From an uncultured bacterium (lineage in GTDB: Bacteria > Bacillota > Clostridia > Lachnospirales > Lachnospiraceae), in the NCBI GenBank assembly GCA_947381965.1, contig CANCXX010000001.1, forward strand, positions 62,001 to 126,000: a stretch of 64,000 nt of DNA, read 5' to 3'. Shown here piece after piece: positions 1 through 8,051 of the stretch. How positions within the stretch are numbered: the first letter of the stretch is position 1; the number at the start of each line of letters is the position of its first letter. A program made the position numbers and the translations under genes. The notes below the pieces were generated by a model that had not been told where the DNA came from, ran no database searches, and was given only the letters and a program-made list of their open reading frames with translations.

Positions 1-1275
1 TTTCATGGCCGCCCGGAACCCTTCTTCCTCTATGGAAAAACCCTTTTCTTCCAGTATTTCTTTTGTAAGGTCAAGCGGAAATCCATAAGTATCATACAGT
101 TTAAAGGCATCCGCCCCGCTTAAAGAAGTTTTCCCAGCCCTTACCATTGCCTCTTCCATATCGCTTAAAATACTTAACCCCTGGTCAATGGTCTTATTAA
201 ACTTATTTTCTTCCTGGGTCAGTACATTGCATATAAAAGCCTTTTTTTCCTCCAGCTCCGGGTATCCATCCTTACTTCCTGCAATCACTGTGCTGCTTAA
301 ATCTGCAAGAAAAGTCCCTTCTATCCCAAGAAGCCTTCCATGTCGTGCCGCACGGCGGATAATTCTCCGAAGCACATATCCTCTTCCTTCATTGGATGGC
401 ATAATACCATCAGATATCATAAATGTGGCCGAACGGATATGATCCGTCACAATACGAATAGAAACATCCCAGTCGTATTCTTTCCGGTATTCTTTGCCTG
501 AAATTTCGCATACTCTGTTCCGCAGAGCACAAATCGTGTCAATGTCAAAAATAGAGTCCACATCCTGCACAGCCGCCGCCAGCCGCTCAAGCCCCATTCC
601 CGTGTCTATATTCTTCTGCTCCAGCTCTGTATAATTACCTTTTCCATCATTGTCAAACTGGGTAAAAACATTGTTCCAAATCTCAATATATCTGTCACAG
701 TCACACCCTACCTGACAGTCCGGTTTCCCGCACCCATACTTTTCCCCTCTGTCATAATAAACCTCTGAACAGGGACCGCAGGGACCAGAGCCATGCTCCC
801 AGAAGTTGTCCTCTTTTCCAAAACGGTAAATCCGTTCTTCGGGAATGCCAATCTCTTTATTCCAGATATCAAAAGCCTCATCATCTTCCAGATAAACGGA
901 TGGGTAAAGCCTTTCAGGATCAAGTCCCACTACTTCTGTCAAAAACTCCCAGGTCCAGGCAATCGCCTCATGTTTAAAGTAATCACCAAAGGAAAAATTC
1001 CCAAGCATCTCAAAAAAAGTCCCGTGACGGGCAGTTTTCCCGGTATTTTCAATATCCCCGGTACGAATACACTTCTGGCAGGTGGTGACTCTTCTTCTGG
1101 GCGGGATCTCCAATCCTGTAAAGTAAGGCTTTAAAGGAGCCATCCCTGAATTGATTAATAATAAACTGTTATCATTATGGGGCACAAGGGAGAAACTTTT
1201 CATGGCAAGATGTCCCTTACTCTCAAAAAACTCCAAAAACATTTTACGCAGTTCATTTACACCATATGATTTCAT
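1..1275 (-). CDS. alaS: Alanyl-tRNA synthetase, N-terminal 425 residues (3' part outside window)
   Basis: Class II enzyme that joins alanine to tRNA-Ala in the cytoplasm. The gene runs off the left edge, so only about half of the usual ~870 residues is present: the aminoacylation core and tRNA-binding helices, without the editing and C-Ala domains. Typical stretches are [16 protein letters not shown] (about residue 40), [14 protein letters not shown] and [12 protein letters not shown], then [20 protein letters not shown] near residue 310. The ATG at 1273-1275 is preceded by GAGGAG at good spacing. It lies 122 bp downstream of glyS in the same direction, so co-transcription is likely. No T-box leader fits in the gap. 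Family assignment is secure. Confidence 0.97.
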   Translation of the reverse strand, partial: MKSYGVNELRKMFLEFFESKGHLAMKSFSLVPHNDNSLLLINSGMAPLKPYFTGLEIPPRRRVTTCQKCIRTGDIENTGKTARHGTFFEMLGNFSFGDYFKHEAIAWTWEFLTEVVGLDPERLYPSVYLEDDEAFDIWNKEIGIPEERIYRFGKEDNFWEHGSGPCGPCSEVYYDRGEKYGCGKPDCQVGCDCDRYIEIWNNVFTQFDNDGKGNYTELEQKNIDTGMGLERLAAAVQDVDSIFDIDTICALRNRVCEISGKEYRKEYDWDVSIRIVTDHIRSATFMISDGIMPSNEGRGYVLRRIIRRAARHGRLLGIEGTFLADLSSTVIAGSKDGYPELEEKKAFICNVLTQEENKFNKTIDQGLSILSDMEEAMVRAGKTSLSGADAFKLYDTYGFPLDLTKEILEEKGFSIEEEGFRAAMK

Positions 1276-1313
1276 TTGTCTCCTCAACTTTCATGCTGCT
1301 TTTCTATTTTTCC

Positions 1314-1336
1314 GGTCTGTGACAGCCCCACAGACC
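1314..1336. repeat. Inverted repeat in the glyS-alaS gap (1)
   Basis: Eight-base arms GGTCTGTG (1314-1321) and CACAGACC (1329-1336) with a 7-base loop could form a hairpin in the alaS leader. No run of T follows it on the minus strand, so it does not look like an ordinary terminator. It may be an mRNA processing or stability structure; the role is unknown. Confidence 0.45.
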
Positions 1337-1353
1337 AGCGCCTGACTCCCTGC

Positions 1354-1375
1354 GTGTTTAAAATCATTTAAACAC
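1354..1375. repeat. Inverted repeat in the glyS-alaS gap (2)
   Basis: Nine-base arms GTGTTTAAA and TTTAAACAC with a 4-base loop, 22 bases past the glyS stop. It is AT-rich and lacks a following T tract in the direction of transcription, so read-through from glyS into alaS is probable. Confidence 0.45.
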
Positions 1376-1397
1376 ACGGAAGAGTTTAATGTTTAAA

Positions 1398-2786
1398 CTA
1401 AAATGTCATTTTATCAGCAAAATAAGCATCCAAATCTGCAATTGAAACCCGTTCCTGTTCCATGGAATCCCGGAATCTTACAGTCACGCACCCATCTGTT
1501 TCTGATTCAAAATCATAGGTAACACAAAACGGGGTTCCGATTTCATCCTGGCGACGGTACCTTTTTCCAATATTGCCTCTGTCGTCAAATTCACAGTTAT
1601 ACTTCTTTGACAGCTGTGTATAAATCTTTTCAGCGCCTTCATTCAACTTTTTGGATAAGGGCAGCACTCCGATTTTTACCGGTGCTAAAGCCGGGTGGAA
1701 ATGAAGCACTGTACGCACATCTCCCTCACCGATTTCTTCTTCATCATAGGCGCCGCACAATACAGCAAGGAACAGCCTCTCTACCCCCAGGGAAGGTTCA
1801 ATTACATAAGGAATATACTTTTCCCGTTTTTCGTCGTCAAAATAACTCATGTCCTGTCCGGACACATTCTGGTGCTGGGTCAGGTCATAGTTTGTCCGGT
1901 CTGCAATCCCCCAAAGCTCTCCCCAGCCGAAGGGGAACAGAAATTCAATATCTGTTGTTGCTTTTGAATAGAAAGAAAGCTCCTCAGGATCATGGTCCCT
2001 GACTCTCATTTCTTCTTCTTTCATTCCAAGGTTCTTTAAAAAATCTATACAATACTGTTTCCAGTATGCAAACCATTCAAGGTCTGTATCCGGCTCACAG
2101 AAAAACTCCATTTCCATCTGCTCAAATTCCCTGACCCGGAAAATAAAGTTTCCTGGCGTAATCTCATTTCGGAAAGACTTACCCACCTGACAAATGCCAA
2201 AGGGAATTTTTTTCCGTGAAGTCCTCTGCACATTTTTAAAGTTTACAAAAATTCCCTGTGCCGTTTCAGGCCGTAAATATACGGTGTTCTTGGCATCTTC
2301 CGTTACCCCCTGGAATGTTTTGAACATCAAATTAAACTGACGGATATCCGTAAAATTATGTTTGCCACAGGTAGGACAGGGAATTTGATGCTCATCAATA
2401 AAGCTCTTCATCTGTTCCTGGCTCCAGCCATCAACTGAAGAGGTCAGCTCTATTTTGTTTTCAGCAACATAGTCTTCTATTATTTTATCGGCACGGAACC
2501 GCTCATGACATTCCCGGCAATCCATCAAAGGGTCAGAAAAGCTTCCCAGGTGCCCGGAGGCCACCCATGTCTGGGGATTCATCAAAATGGCACAGTCAAC
2601 GCCTACGTTATAAGGACTTTCCATTACAAACTTTTGCCACCATGCCTTTTTGATATTATTTTTCAGCTCCACACCAAGGTTGCCGAAATCCCATGTATTT
2701 GCCAGTCCGCCATAGATTTCTGAACCGGGATATACAAAACCTCTTGATTTCGCAAGCGCAACAATTTTTTCCATCGTTTTTTCCAT
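1398..2786 (-). CDS. glyS: Glycyl-tRNA synthetase, single-chain dimeric type
   Basis: Charges tRNA-Gly with glycine. This is the homodimeric class II form of about 460 residues found in archaea, eukaryotes and many Clostridia, not the alpha2-beta2 form. Visible marks are the N-terminal [20 protein letters not shown], a zinc-like CREC and CPTCGKHNF pair (about residues 90-170), motif-2 region [15 protein letters not shown] and the C-terminal anticodon-binding domain beginning near [12 protein letters not shown]. The frame is open 7 codons further upstream, but the GAAAGG ribosome site lies inside that extension, so the second ATG (2784-2786) is the better start, giving 462 aa. It follows the lipoprotein gene by 32 bp and precedes alaS. 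Confidence 0.96.
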   Translation of the reverse strand: MEKTMEKIVALAKSRGFVYPGSEIYGGLANTWDFGNLGVELKNNIKKAWWQKFVMESPYNVGVDCAILMNPQTWVASGHLGSFSDPLMDCRECHERFRADKIIEDYVAENKIELTSSVDGWSQEQMKSFIDEHQIPCPTCGKHNFTDIRQFNLMFKTFQGVTEDAKNTVYLRPETAQGIFVNFKNVQRTSRKKIPFGICQVGKSFRNEITPGNFIFRVREFEQMEMEFFCEPDTDLEWFAYWKQYCIDFLKNLGMKEEEMRVRDHDPEELSFYSKATTDIEFLFPFGWGELWGIADRTNYDLTQHQNVSGQDMSYFDDEKREKYIPYVIEPSLGVERLFLAVLCGAYDEEEIGEGDVRTVLHFHPALAPVKIGVLPLSKKLNEGAEKIYTQLSKKYNCEFDDRGNIGKRYRRQDEIGTPFCVTYDFESETDGCVTVRFRDSMEQERVSIADLDAYFADKMTF

Positions 2787-2818
2787 AGCACATGTACCTT
2801 TCGTCAAATGATTTATAA

Positions 2819-3436
2819 TTATTTAAAGAGAATATATATCATTCCGTCCTCCCCTTCGGTAAGCCGGACAACTTTTGAATTTTTTGAGACTGTTACGTGG
2901 TCACTGATATACAGGGCCTTTCCACCAAGCTGCACAGGTTCGTTGATATCGGTAATAAGAAGTTTCATGTCCTCCATTGCCAGTATATCCGCTTTCCCTA
3001 TCGTCTTTTGATCATCTCCCACTTCGCTAAGCACCACATTCAGGTTATATCCGGCTTCCTGGGCCTTGCCGGGCGTTCCTACAAAAAAGACTGCCTCATT
3101 AAAAGCCGCATAATCCGCTGCTTCTTTATAGGTCATCAGAACCATCGCCATATTGTTGTTTACTTCCACCTTTTCCACCGTTACATGATTTTCTCCGGCT
3201 GTTTTGTTATAGCTGGCAGCTTGGGAAAGAATTGACTGCTGGAGTTCATCTTTATCGTAATAACTTTGGGCAAACTCTTCCTCAATGTTGGATTTAACTG
3301 TTCCGTCACTTTCAAGAGAAATATAAGTTGCTCCAATTTCATCCCCCTGGCTGCCACAGGCACATAATCCTGACATTCCAGTTAAAATTAGTGACGCAAT
3401 TATCGCTTTGTATGAAATTTTTAAATTCGCTTTCAT
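2819..3436 (-). CDS. Small lipoprotein of unknown function
   Basis: 205 residues with a basic N-terminus, a hydrophobic segment and a lipobox-like LCAC at about residues 24-27, so it is probably exported and lipid-anchored on the outer face of the membrane. The mature part is acidic and soluble-looking, with no motif I recognise; a paired arrangement of beta-rich segments ([20 protein letters not shown], then a repeat-like region near [16 protein letters not shown]) is all that can be said. GGGG at suitable distance supports the ATG at 3436. It lies just upstream of glyS, and before the cassette insertion it would have been directly downstream of recO. Confidence 0.8.
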   Translation of the reverse strand: MKANLKISYKAIIASLILTGMSGLCACGSQGDEIGATYISLESDGTVKSNIEEEFAQSYYDKDELQQSILSQAASYNKTAGENHVTVEKVEVNNNMAMVLMTYKEAADYAAFNEAVFFVGTPGKAQEAGYNLNVVLSEVGDDQKTIGKADILAMEDMKLLITDINEPVQLGGKALYISDHVTVSKNSKVVRLTEGEDGMIYILFK

Positions 3437-3498
3437 GGCAATCCCCTGTTTTCTTCAATTTACCAATACATTATATATGACTTACCCCTGTTTTTCAA

Positions 3499-3557
3499 CC
3501 TGGAATTTCATTTAAAATTTCCAGACTTTTCATTTTCCGGTCCATAAAACGTTTTCT
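3499..3557. repeat. 59-bp direct repeat, distal copy (cassette right boundary in transcription order)
   Basis: Perfect 59/59 match to 5036-5094. On the minus strand this copy forms the last ~16 codons and stop of the ATPase gene plus 9 bases beyond. If read in the recO frame it continues ...ILNEIPG and then TGA, a plausible original end of recO. Bases immediately outside the two copies differ on both sides, so the repeat length is exact. Confidence 0.95.
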
Positions 3558-4536
3558 CTTGGAACAGGGGCACTGTCAAATCTATGCCTTTCATGACAGC
3601 CAGAATCTTATCCGATATCTTCTCCTGCATATAAACCGAATTTAACTGCTTCTTGGAATACTTAAGATAACCGTCCTGTGTGCTCTTAATTACCTGTGCG
3701 GTAAAATACCGCTCCCAACTGAAAAAATCTTTACTTTCAATAAAATCCTCCGGATGCTTAAGCTTTTCATCCATTTCACTATCCGCTATCACCCCGGACT
3801 TTAAAATAATCCATTCAAAAGATTCCGGAAGATAAAGCGCAATGTCAGGATACCGCTTCATAAGCTGCACCATTTTCTCCATTTCAGAACCAAAGGCCGC
3901 CCCATCTGCAATTACCAGGATTCTCCTATCCAGGTGATTCACAATTTCTGCAAAAATATTAGATTTGCCCTGTGCGCTAATACATATTCGACCACTCTTT
4001 TCGCAAATATTGTGGAAAAATTGAAATCCTGAATTGGAATCCTCGGTGATTACATTTTCCGGCCTAACCGGATAATGAAAATCAGCCGTTTGATACAAAT
4101 GAAAAAACTCATTATAAGTCCGTTTCAGAGTTCCATACTTACCTGAATCACGAATTCCATAAACCTCATCCACGCTGTATGGCAGAGACGGAATCCCCTC
4201 TCTGGTTATTATCACATAATAGTTATCTGTTTTTTGAATAACCGCCGCAAAATCATCACTCATAACAAAGTCATTGCCTTCATCAATAAAAACAATGCAG
4301 TCCCTCATTATAGAAAGCTGCCCGGCCCATGTGCGGCCATTCAGAACCGTACACTCCTTATCACAATTAAGTTCCACCCCACTGGCAGAACCATTTTCAA
4401 AATGCTCACGTATCATATCTACCAGCGCCGTTTTCCCTGTTGCGCTGTCTCCACGGATAACCGTAATATTCCTTTTGATTTCAAAGTCATATCGAATACG
4501 CTTATTCTGTACAATAATTCTATGCCTCCCTTTCAT
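3508..4536 (-). CDS. P-loop ATPase of the DUF4869 cassette
   Basis: 342 residues. Walker A is GDSATGKT (residues 29-36) and a Walker B-like strand is IVFIDEGND (81-89), followed by a sensor-like VIITRE (108-113). The second half has an acidic strand end VITEDSNSGFQFF (about 162-174) and RRILVIADGAAFG (204-216), a spacing that recalls TOPRIM domains of OLD-type proteins; this is a weak resemblance only. The track-longest frame starts at a GTG, but AAGAGGTG six bases before ATG 4534-4536 decides the start. It follows the DUF4869 gene by 12 bp. The last ~16 residues (from KTFYGPEN) are encoded by the recO-derived 59-bp repeat in another frame. Function not established. Confidence 0.85.
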   Translation of the reverse strand: MKGRHRIIVQNKRIRYDFEIKRNITVIRGDSATGKTALVDMIREHFENGSASGVELNCDKECTVLNGRTWAGQLSIMRDCIVFIDEGNDFVMSDDFAAVIQKTDNYYVIITREGIPSLPYSVDEVYGIRDSGKYGTLKRTYNEFFHLYQTADFHYPVRPENVITEDSNSGFQFFHNICEKSGRICISAQGKSNIFAEIVNHLDRRILVIADGAAFGSEMEKMVQLMKRYPDIALYLPESFEWIILKSGVIADSEMDEKLKHPEDFIESKDFFSWERYFTAQVIKSTQDGYLKYSKKQLNSVYMQEKISDKILAVMKGIDLTVPLFQEKTFYGPENEKSGNFK

Positions 4537-4548
4537 ATGCGGCACCTC

Positions 4549-4986
4549 TTATACATACATTCCGGCAATCGGAACAAGCTCTTTCATACTATGGACAAGC
4601 TGATCCGTATTCAGAATACGAATGTCGAATGCTCTGTCTCCAAAATCCATTAGATGACGCAGGTTGATGGTTACGTCATCCGTCTCGGCCAGCTTCAGAA
4701 TCCATTTTGCACAGTTATCCCCACAAGTGGAAGCATTGAACACTCTGGAACGATCATTCTTTATAAGAATCAGCGTTTTGACACCACCTGAAAGAGCCGT
4801 AGGCGCAATCTTTCCCATGACAGGGCTGTCAATTACCGCACTGTCCAGAACAATGGACTTATCCACATCAAGAATCATTTGTCTTGCAAACGGATCAGTA
4901 ATCCATATGTCTTCATATGTATTTTTGAAATATACTGCCGTATTAAAAATGGCCTCCGGCATATTGCCGTAATAAATGTTGAGCAT
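4549..4986 (-). CDS. DUF4869-like protein of the two-gene cassette
   Basis: 145 residues, soluble, no signal peptide or membrane segment. The beginning MLNIYYGNMPEAIFNTAVYF, the central SGGVKTLILI, the cysteine motif STCGDNCAKWILKL (about residues 86-99) and NLRHLMDFGDRAFDIRILNT match my recollection of DUF4869, a family seen in gut Clostridia usually beside a P-loop ATPase. GGGAGG precedes the ATG at good spacing. Translation is likely coupled with the ATPase gene downstream. It starts only 39 bp past the recO stop, inside the segment bounded by the 59-bp repeats. No function is known to me; partner of the ATPase is the natural inference. Confidence 0.82.
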   Translation of the reverse strand: MLNIYYGNMPEAIFNTAVYFKNTYEDIWITDPFARQMILDVDKSIVLDSAVIDSPVMGKIAPTALSGGVKTLILIKNDRSRVFNASTCGDNCAKWILKLAETDDVTINLRHLMDFGDRAFDIRILNTDQLVHSMKELVPIAGMYV

Positions 4987-4999
4987 TTTCAGGCACCTC

Positions 5000-5009
5000 C
5001 CTGGAATTT
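5000..5009. repeat. Short third copy of the repeat core
   Basis: The ten bases CCTGGAATTT that open the 59-bp repeats occur again here, 36 bp from the recO-side copy, in the leader of the DUF4869 gene and touching its ribosome binding site. It may be a recombinase arm-type site, a decayed copy, or chance. Confidence 0.3.
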
Positions 5010-5025
5010 ACAGTTTTCAAAGTAT

Positions 5026-5706
5026 TCAAACACCGCCTGGAATTTCATTTAAAATTTCCAGACTTTTCATTTTCCGGTCCATAAAACGTTTTCTGTAAAT
5101 GTCGGCTATCTCCGAAAGTTCCTGCAATACCTGATCCGTCACTGTAAAAGTATACAGCTTTTCAATGGTGGAGGCTGCAATATAATTAACCGCGTAGACA
5201 GTAGATCCCTGATAGGGCGGCTCTCCTGATGGAACCCCCGGAAATTCACCGTTTATCACCAGCGCTTTTATTTCAAATATGTAACGCACCAGTTTGTTTG
5301 ACAATCCCTTATGCAAAAGTGCTTTCAACGACTGGTACAGCAGCTTTAGCATTTCTTTTTCGTCGTTATTTTCTCTTGTATAATAATCCATAACCTCCAG
5401 AAAGTACATACCATAGCATGCAGCGTCAAAGTCTTCCCGCATTTCTTCAAAATAATTACTGACAGATGCTTCTAAAACACTGTATGCGCTCCTTCCCTCG
5501 TACATGGCAAATATTCCAAAGCAAAAGGGATTGGTAGAAGCTAACAGCCTGCTGCTTTGCCTTCTTGCGCCCTTCGCAAATGCTGTTATCTTACCCCTCT
5601 CCCTTGTTAATATCACTACCCGTCTGTCATACTCTCCGATGGGCTCTGTTTTTAATATCATCCCTGTAACACTGACCTGTTCCCGCACCTTTACCGGCTC
5701 CCTCAT
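5026..5706 (-). CDS. recO: DNA repair and recombination mediator RecO
   Basis: 226 residues; loads RecA on SSB-coated DNA with RecR in gap repair. The N-terminal OB fold shows VTGMILKTEPIGEYDRRVV and LTRERGKITAFAKGARR, followed by the helical region. The cysteine pairs of a zinc finger found in many RecO proteins are absent: the corresponding part reads VINGEFPGVPSGEPPYQG. The last 19 codons lie in the 59-bp direct repeat, and the final GGV and stop come from the inserted cassette. The ATG at 5704-5706 overlaps the YqzL-like gene. Era lies just upstream, the usual neighbour. Confidence 0.95.
   Translation of the reverse strand: MREPVKVREQVSVTGMILKTEPIGEYDRRVVILTRERGKITAFAKGARRQSSRLLASTNPFCFGIFAMYEGRSAYSVLEASVSNYFEEMREDFDAACYGMYFLEVMDYYTRENNDEKEMLKLLYQSLKALLHKGLSNKLVRYIFEIKALVINGEFPGVPSGEPPYQGSTVYAVNYIAASTIEKLYTFTVTDQVLQELSEIADIYRKRFMDRKMKSLEILNEIPGGV
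5036..5094. repeat. 59-bp direct repeat, recO copy
   Basis: Perfect copy of 3499-3557, here in frame as codons for residues from RKRFMDRKMK to NEIPG at the RecO C-terminus. The distance between copies is 1537 bp and exactly one DUF4869-ATPase cassette lies in that unit, as expected for integration at the recO 3' end that restores the target reading frame. Confidence 0.95.
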
Positions 5707-5803
5707 CTTCTTCCCGTTTTACCGGTTCTTCCTCCCGGTAAGCAAGATAATCATTAATTTTTCCCGTACTTAAAAATTGTTCCCAGTAATTTATAACTCT
5801 CAT
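5627..5803 (-). CDS. YqzL-like small protein
   Basis: 58 residues, beginning MRVINYWEQFLSTGKINDYL. A YqzL-like short gene commonly sits between era and recO in Firmicutes, and the aromatic W-F-x-x-TG pattern at the N-terminus fits. AGGGG lies 6 bases before the ATG (5801-5803). The last 80 bp overlap the start of recO in another frame, so translation of the two is probably coupled. The second half is charged and probably disordered. The family has no established role. Confidence 0.65.
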   Translation of the reverse strand: MRVINYWEQFLSTGKINDYLAYREEEPVKREEDEGAGKGAGTGQCYRDDIKNRAHRRV

Positions 5804-5810
5804 CTTGTAC

Positions 5811-5839
5811 CCCTAATATCAAAAAGTATAATATTAGGG
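5811..5839 (-). promoter_or_regulatory. Hairpin over the YqzL-gene ribosome binding site
   Basis: Perfect 9-bp arms CCCTAATAT (5811-5819) and ATATTAGGG (5831-5839) with an 11-base loop, 18 bases past the era stop. On the minus-strand mRNA the AGGGG ribosome site of the small gene lies in the downstream arm, so the hairpin could hide it. It has no T tract after it. Confidence 0.5.
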
Positions 5840-5857
5840 TGTGCTTTTTTCCCTTTT

Positions 5858-6760
5858 CTATTCGCTCTCCTTTGGATTATACCCAAAATTTTTAAGAAGA
5901 AAGTCACTGTCCCGCCAGTCTTTTTTCACCTTCACCCATAGCTGCAGATTTACCCTGCTTTCCAGCATTTCCTCAATATCCGTCCGGGCGCTGGAACCTA
6001 TTTTTTTCAGCATGGCCCCCTGTTTGCCAATAATTATTCCTTTATGGGACTCTTTCTCACAGATAATGGTGGCATCAATATCTGTAATCTTTCCCCTGCG
6101 TTTCATCCTCTCTATTGTAACCGCAATTCCATGGGGAACCTCTTCTTCCAGACAGCGCAGCGCTTTTTCCCGTATCATTTCCGCCACCAGCGCTCTCTCT
6201 GGCTGATCTGTCACCGTATCCTCGTCATAAAAAGCCGGTCCATAGGGAAGGTACTGCATAATGCATCTAATCAGTTCCTGTGTATTATCCGCTTTTAATG
6301 CCGAAACCGGAACAATTTCCGCAAAATCCATTTCCTTTCTGTAGATATCAATAAATCCCAGAAGTTCCTCTCTCTTCACAGTATCAATCTTATTGATGAC
6401 CAGTATCACCGGTGTATTTACCTTCTGGAGCTGAGCCATAATATGCCGTTCTCCGGCTCCGATAAAGCTGGAAGGCTCTACCAGATACAGAATAACATCC
6501 ACTTCCTTAAGACTTTTATTGGCCACATTTACCATATAATCTCCCAGCCGGTTCTTTGCTTTGTGTATTCCGGGAGTATCAACAAACACAATCTGCCCCT
6601 CTGTGGAAGTATATACCGTCTGGATACGGTTTCTTGTGGTTTGGGGTTTATTGGAGGTAATGGCAATTTTCTGTCCAATCAGACAATTCATCAATGTAGA
6701 CTTTCCTACATTTGGTCTTCCAATAAGCGCCGCAAAACCGGATTTATACTGGTCATTCAT
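5858..6760 (-). CDS. era: GTPase Era
   Basis: 300 residues, the usual length. Era binds GTP and the 3' end of 16S rRNA to assist 30S subunit maturation. G1 is GRPNVGKST (about 14-22), G3 is VDTPGIH, G4 is VINKIDT, and the C-terminal KH domain carries IICEKESHKGIIIGKQGAML. GAGGG precedes the ATG at 6760. It heads the era-yqzL-recO group; the DUF4349 lipoprotein gene lies 19 bp upstream in the same direction. Confidence 0.98.
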   Translation of the reverse strand: MNDQYKSGFAALIGRPNVGKSTLMNCLIGQKIAITSNKPQTTRNRIQTVYTSTEGQIVFVDTPGIHKAKNRLGDYMVNVANKSLKEVDVILYLVEPSSFIGAGERHIMAQLQKVNTPVILVINKIDTVKREELLGFIDIYRKEMDFAEIVPVSALKADNTQELIRCIMQYLPYGPAFYDEDTVTDQPERALVAEMIREKALRCLEEEVPHGIAVTIERMKRRGKITDIDATIICEKESHKGIIIGKQGAMLKKIGSSARTDIEEMLESRVNLQLWVKVKKDWRDSDFLLKNFGYNPKESE

Positions 6761-6779
6761 TTTTATTACCCTCTTCTTT

Positions 6780-7835
6780 TTATTTTTCTTCTGGATTGCC
6801 CAAATCCTGTGAATTATCCTGTGCCGCTTCTCCTGAATGACTCTGCTTCTTTTCTTTATTATCTGTCCTGCCTAACCTTTTAACTTTAAATTTCAGCACA
6901 AGTCTTACAATCAAAAATACAATTAGCAGAATAAAAATCCACAGCAAAATATAAGGCAGATTGATAATTACACTGATTCCAAAATCCGCAAGCCCCGTTC
7001 CAATGTCGGAAAGGCTTCCCATAAAGCCTGTGGCAATTTTTTCTCCCACACTCTGCTCTTTTACCGGCGTTAATTTTGCCACTTCATTAATATTCAGGTA
7101 AACCGTGCTGTAGGAAACCTGATTATCCATGGTACGCAGCTGGGATTCCATACTTTCTATCTGGTAGCGGACCTCTGAAAGCCGGCTTTCCAGGCTTATA
7201 ATATCTTCTATGGTTTCCGCCTCATTCAAAAGCGCAATGAGCCGTTCCTGTTCTGCCAGCAGTACCTTTTTATGACTGTCCAGATCCACATACTGTAAAG
7301 TGACATCCGTCACACTGTCATTGCGGCTGATTACATTGGAGACATCCGATACCGCAGATAAAAACGCTTCCAGCTTCTTTGCCGGGATTCGGATCGAAAG
7401 ACTTGCATTTCTCATACTGTTTCCATAGTAGCTGCTTCCATTATAGGTATAGCTTTCCTCTATGTATCCGCCGGAAGCTTCTGTTTTTTCCAGAATAGCC
7501 GCTAAAAGACTGTCAAAAGTTTCTGTCTCCACTTCCATATTTACATTTTTAATCAGTTTACGCTCAAGGTTTTGCACTTCCGGCGCTGTTGCACCGCCGC
7601 TTTCCCCTCCATCCATCTTCTGACTGCCAGAACTTTCCATAACAGCGCCATTTATCCCGTCAGATAAAAACGCGCCGCCTGCTGGGGCAGTGTCACAGGC
7701 CGCTTCTTCTGTTATTGCGATTTCCTCTTTGAGGCTGCTTTTTACCGCATTTCCCGAAGCGCCGCATCCTGAAAGCAACAGTCCACATAAAACCAAAACC
7801 GAAACAGCCTTTAATTTTTCTTTTCTCTTTTTCAT
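6780..7835 (-). CDS. DUF4349 lipoprotein with C-terminal membrane segment
   Basis: 351 residues from the ATG at 7835, chosen because GGGAGG stands 7-8 bases before it; the open frame continues 20 codons upstream without a ribosome site. It has a signal peptide and lipobox LLLSGCGAS, then an acidic low-complexity linker, a DUF4349 core (RKLIKNVNMEVETETFDSLL, SLSIRIPAKKLEAFL, a heptad-rich coiled coil through LLNEAETIEDIISLESRLSE) and one membrane helix near residue 310 (LPYILLWIFILLIVFLIVRL). A short basic tail would be cytoplasmic. Likely an envelope protein of unknown role. Confidence 0.88.
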   Translation of the reverse strand: MKKRKEKLKAVSVLVLCGLLLSGCGASGNAVKSSLKEEIAITEEAACDTAPAGGAFLSDGINGAVMESSGSQKMDGGESGGATAPEVQNLERKLIKNVNMEVETETFDSLLAAILEKTEASGGYIEESYTYNGSSYYGNSMRNASLSIRIPAKKLEAFLSAVSDVSNVISRNDSVTDVTLQYVDLDSHKKVLLAEQERLIALLNEAETIEDIISLESRLSEVRYQIESMESQLRTMDNQVSYSTVYLNINEVAKLTPVKEQSVGEKIATGFMGSLSDIGTGLADFGISVIINLPYILLWIFILLIVFLIVRLVLKFKVKRLGRTDNKEKKQSHSGEAAQDNSQDLGNPEEK

Positions 7836-8051
7836 GGCATTTCCTCCCTGTATTCTCCGGCCCTGCTTTTTCCCGGCCGGAAAGCTCCCTTCCATCTTTG
7901 CGGAAATTTTTCTTTACAATACAGATACGGATAAGTCTGCCATCCTTTATGGAAATTATTTGCTTTATTATAAAAATACCAAAAGTTATCTGTCCTTATG
8001 GCAGGAGCCTGCAGAATACTGACGCATCCGTCTGGCCCTGCCCTTTAAAGG

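Noticed and set aside
1-1275. alaS as a truncated pseudogene
   Set aside because: The frame is open to the window edge and all early motifs are intact; the gene is simply cut by the window.
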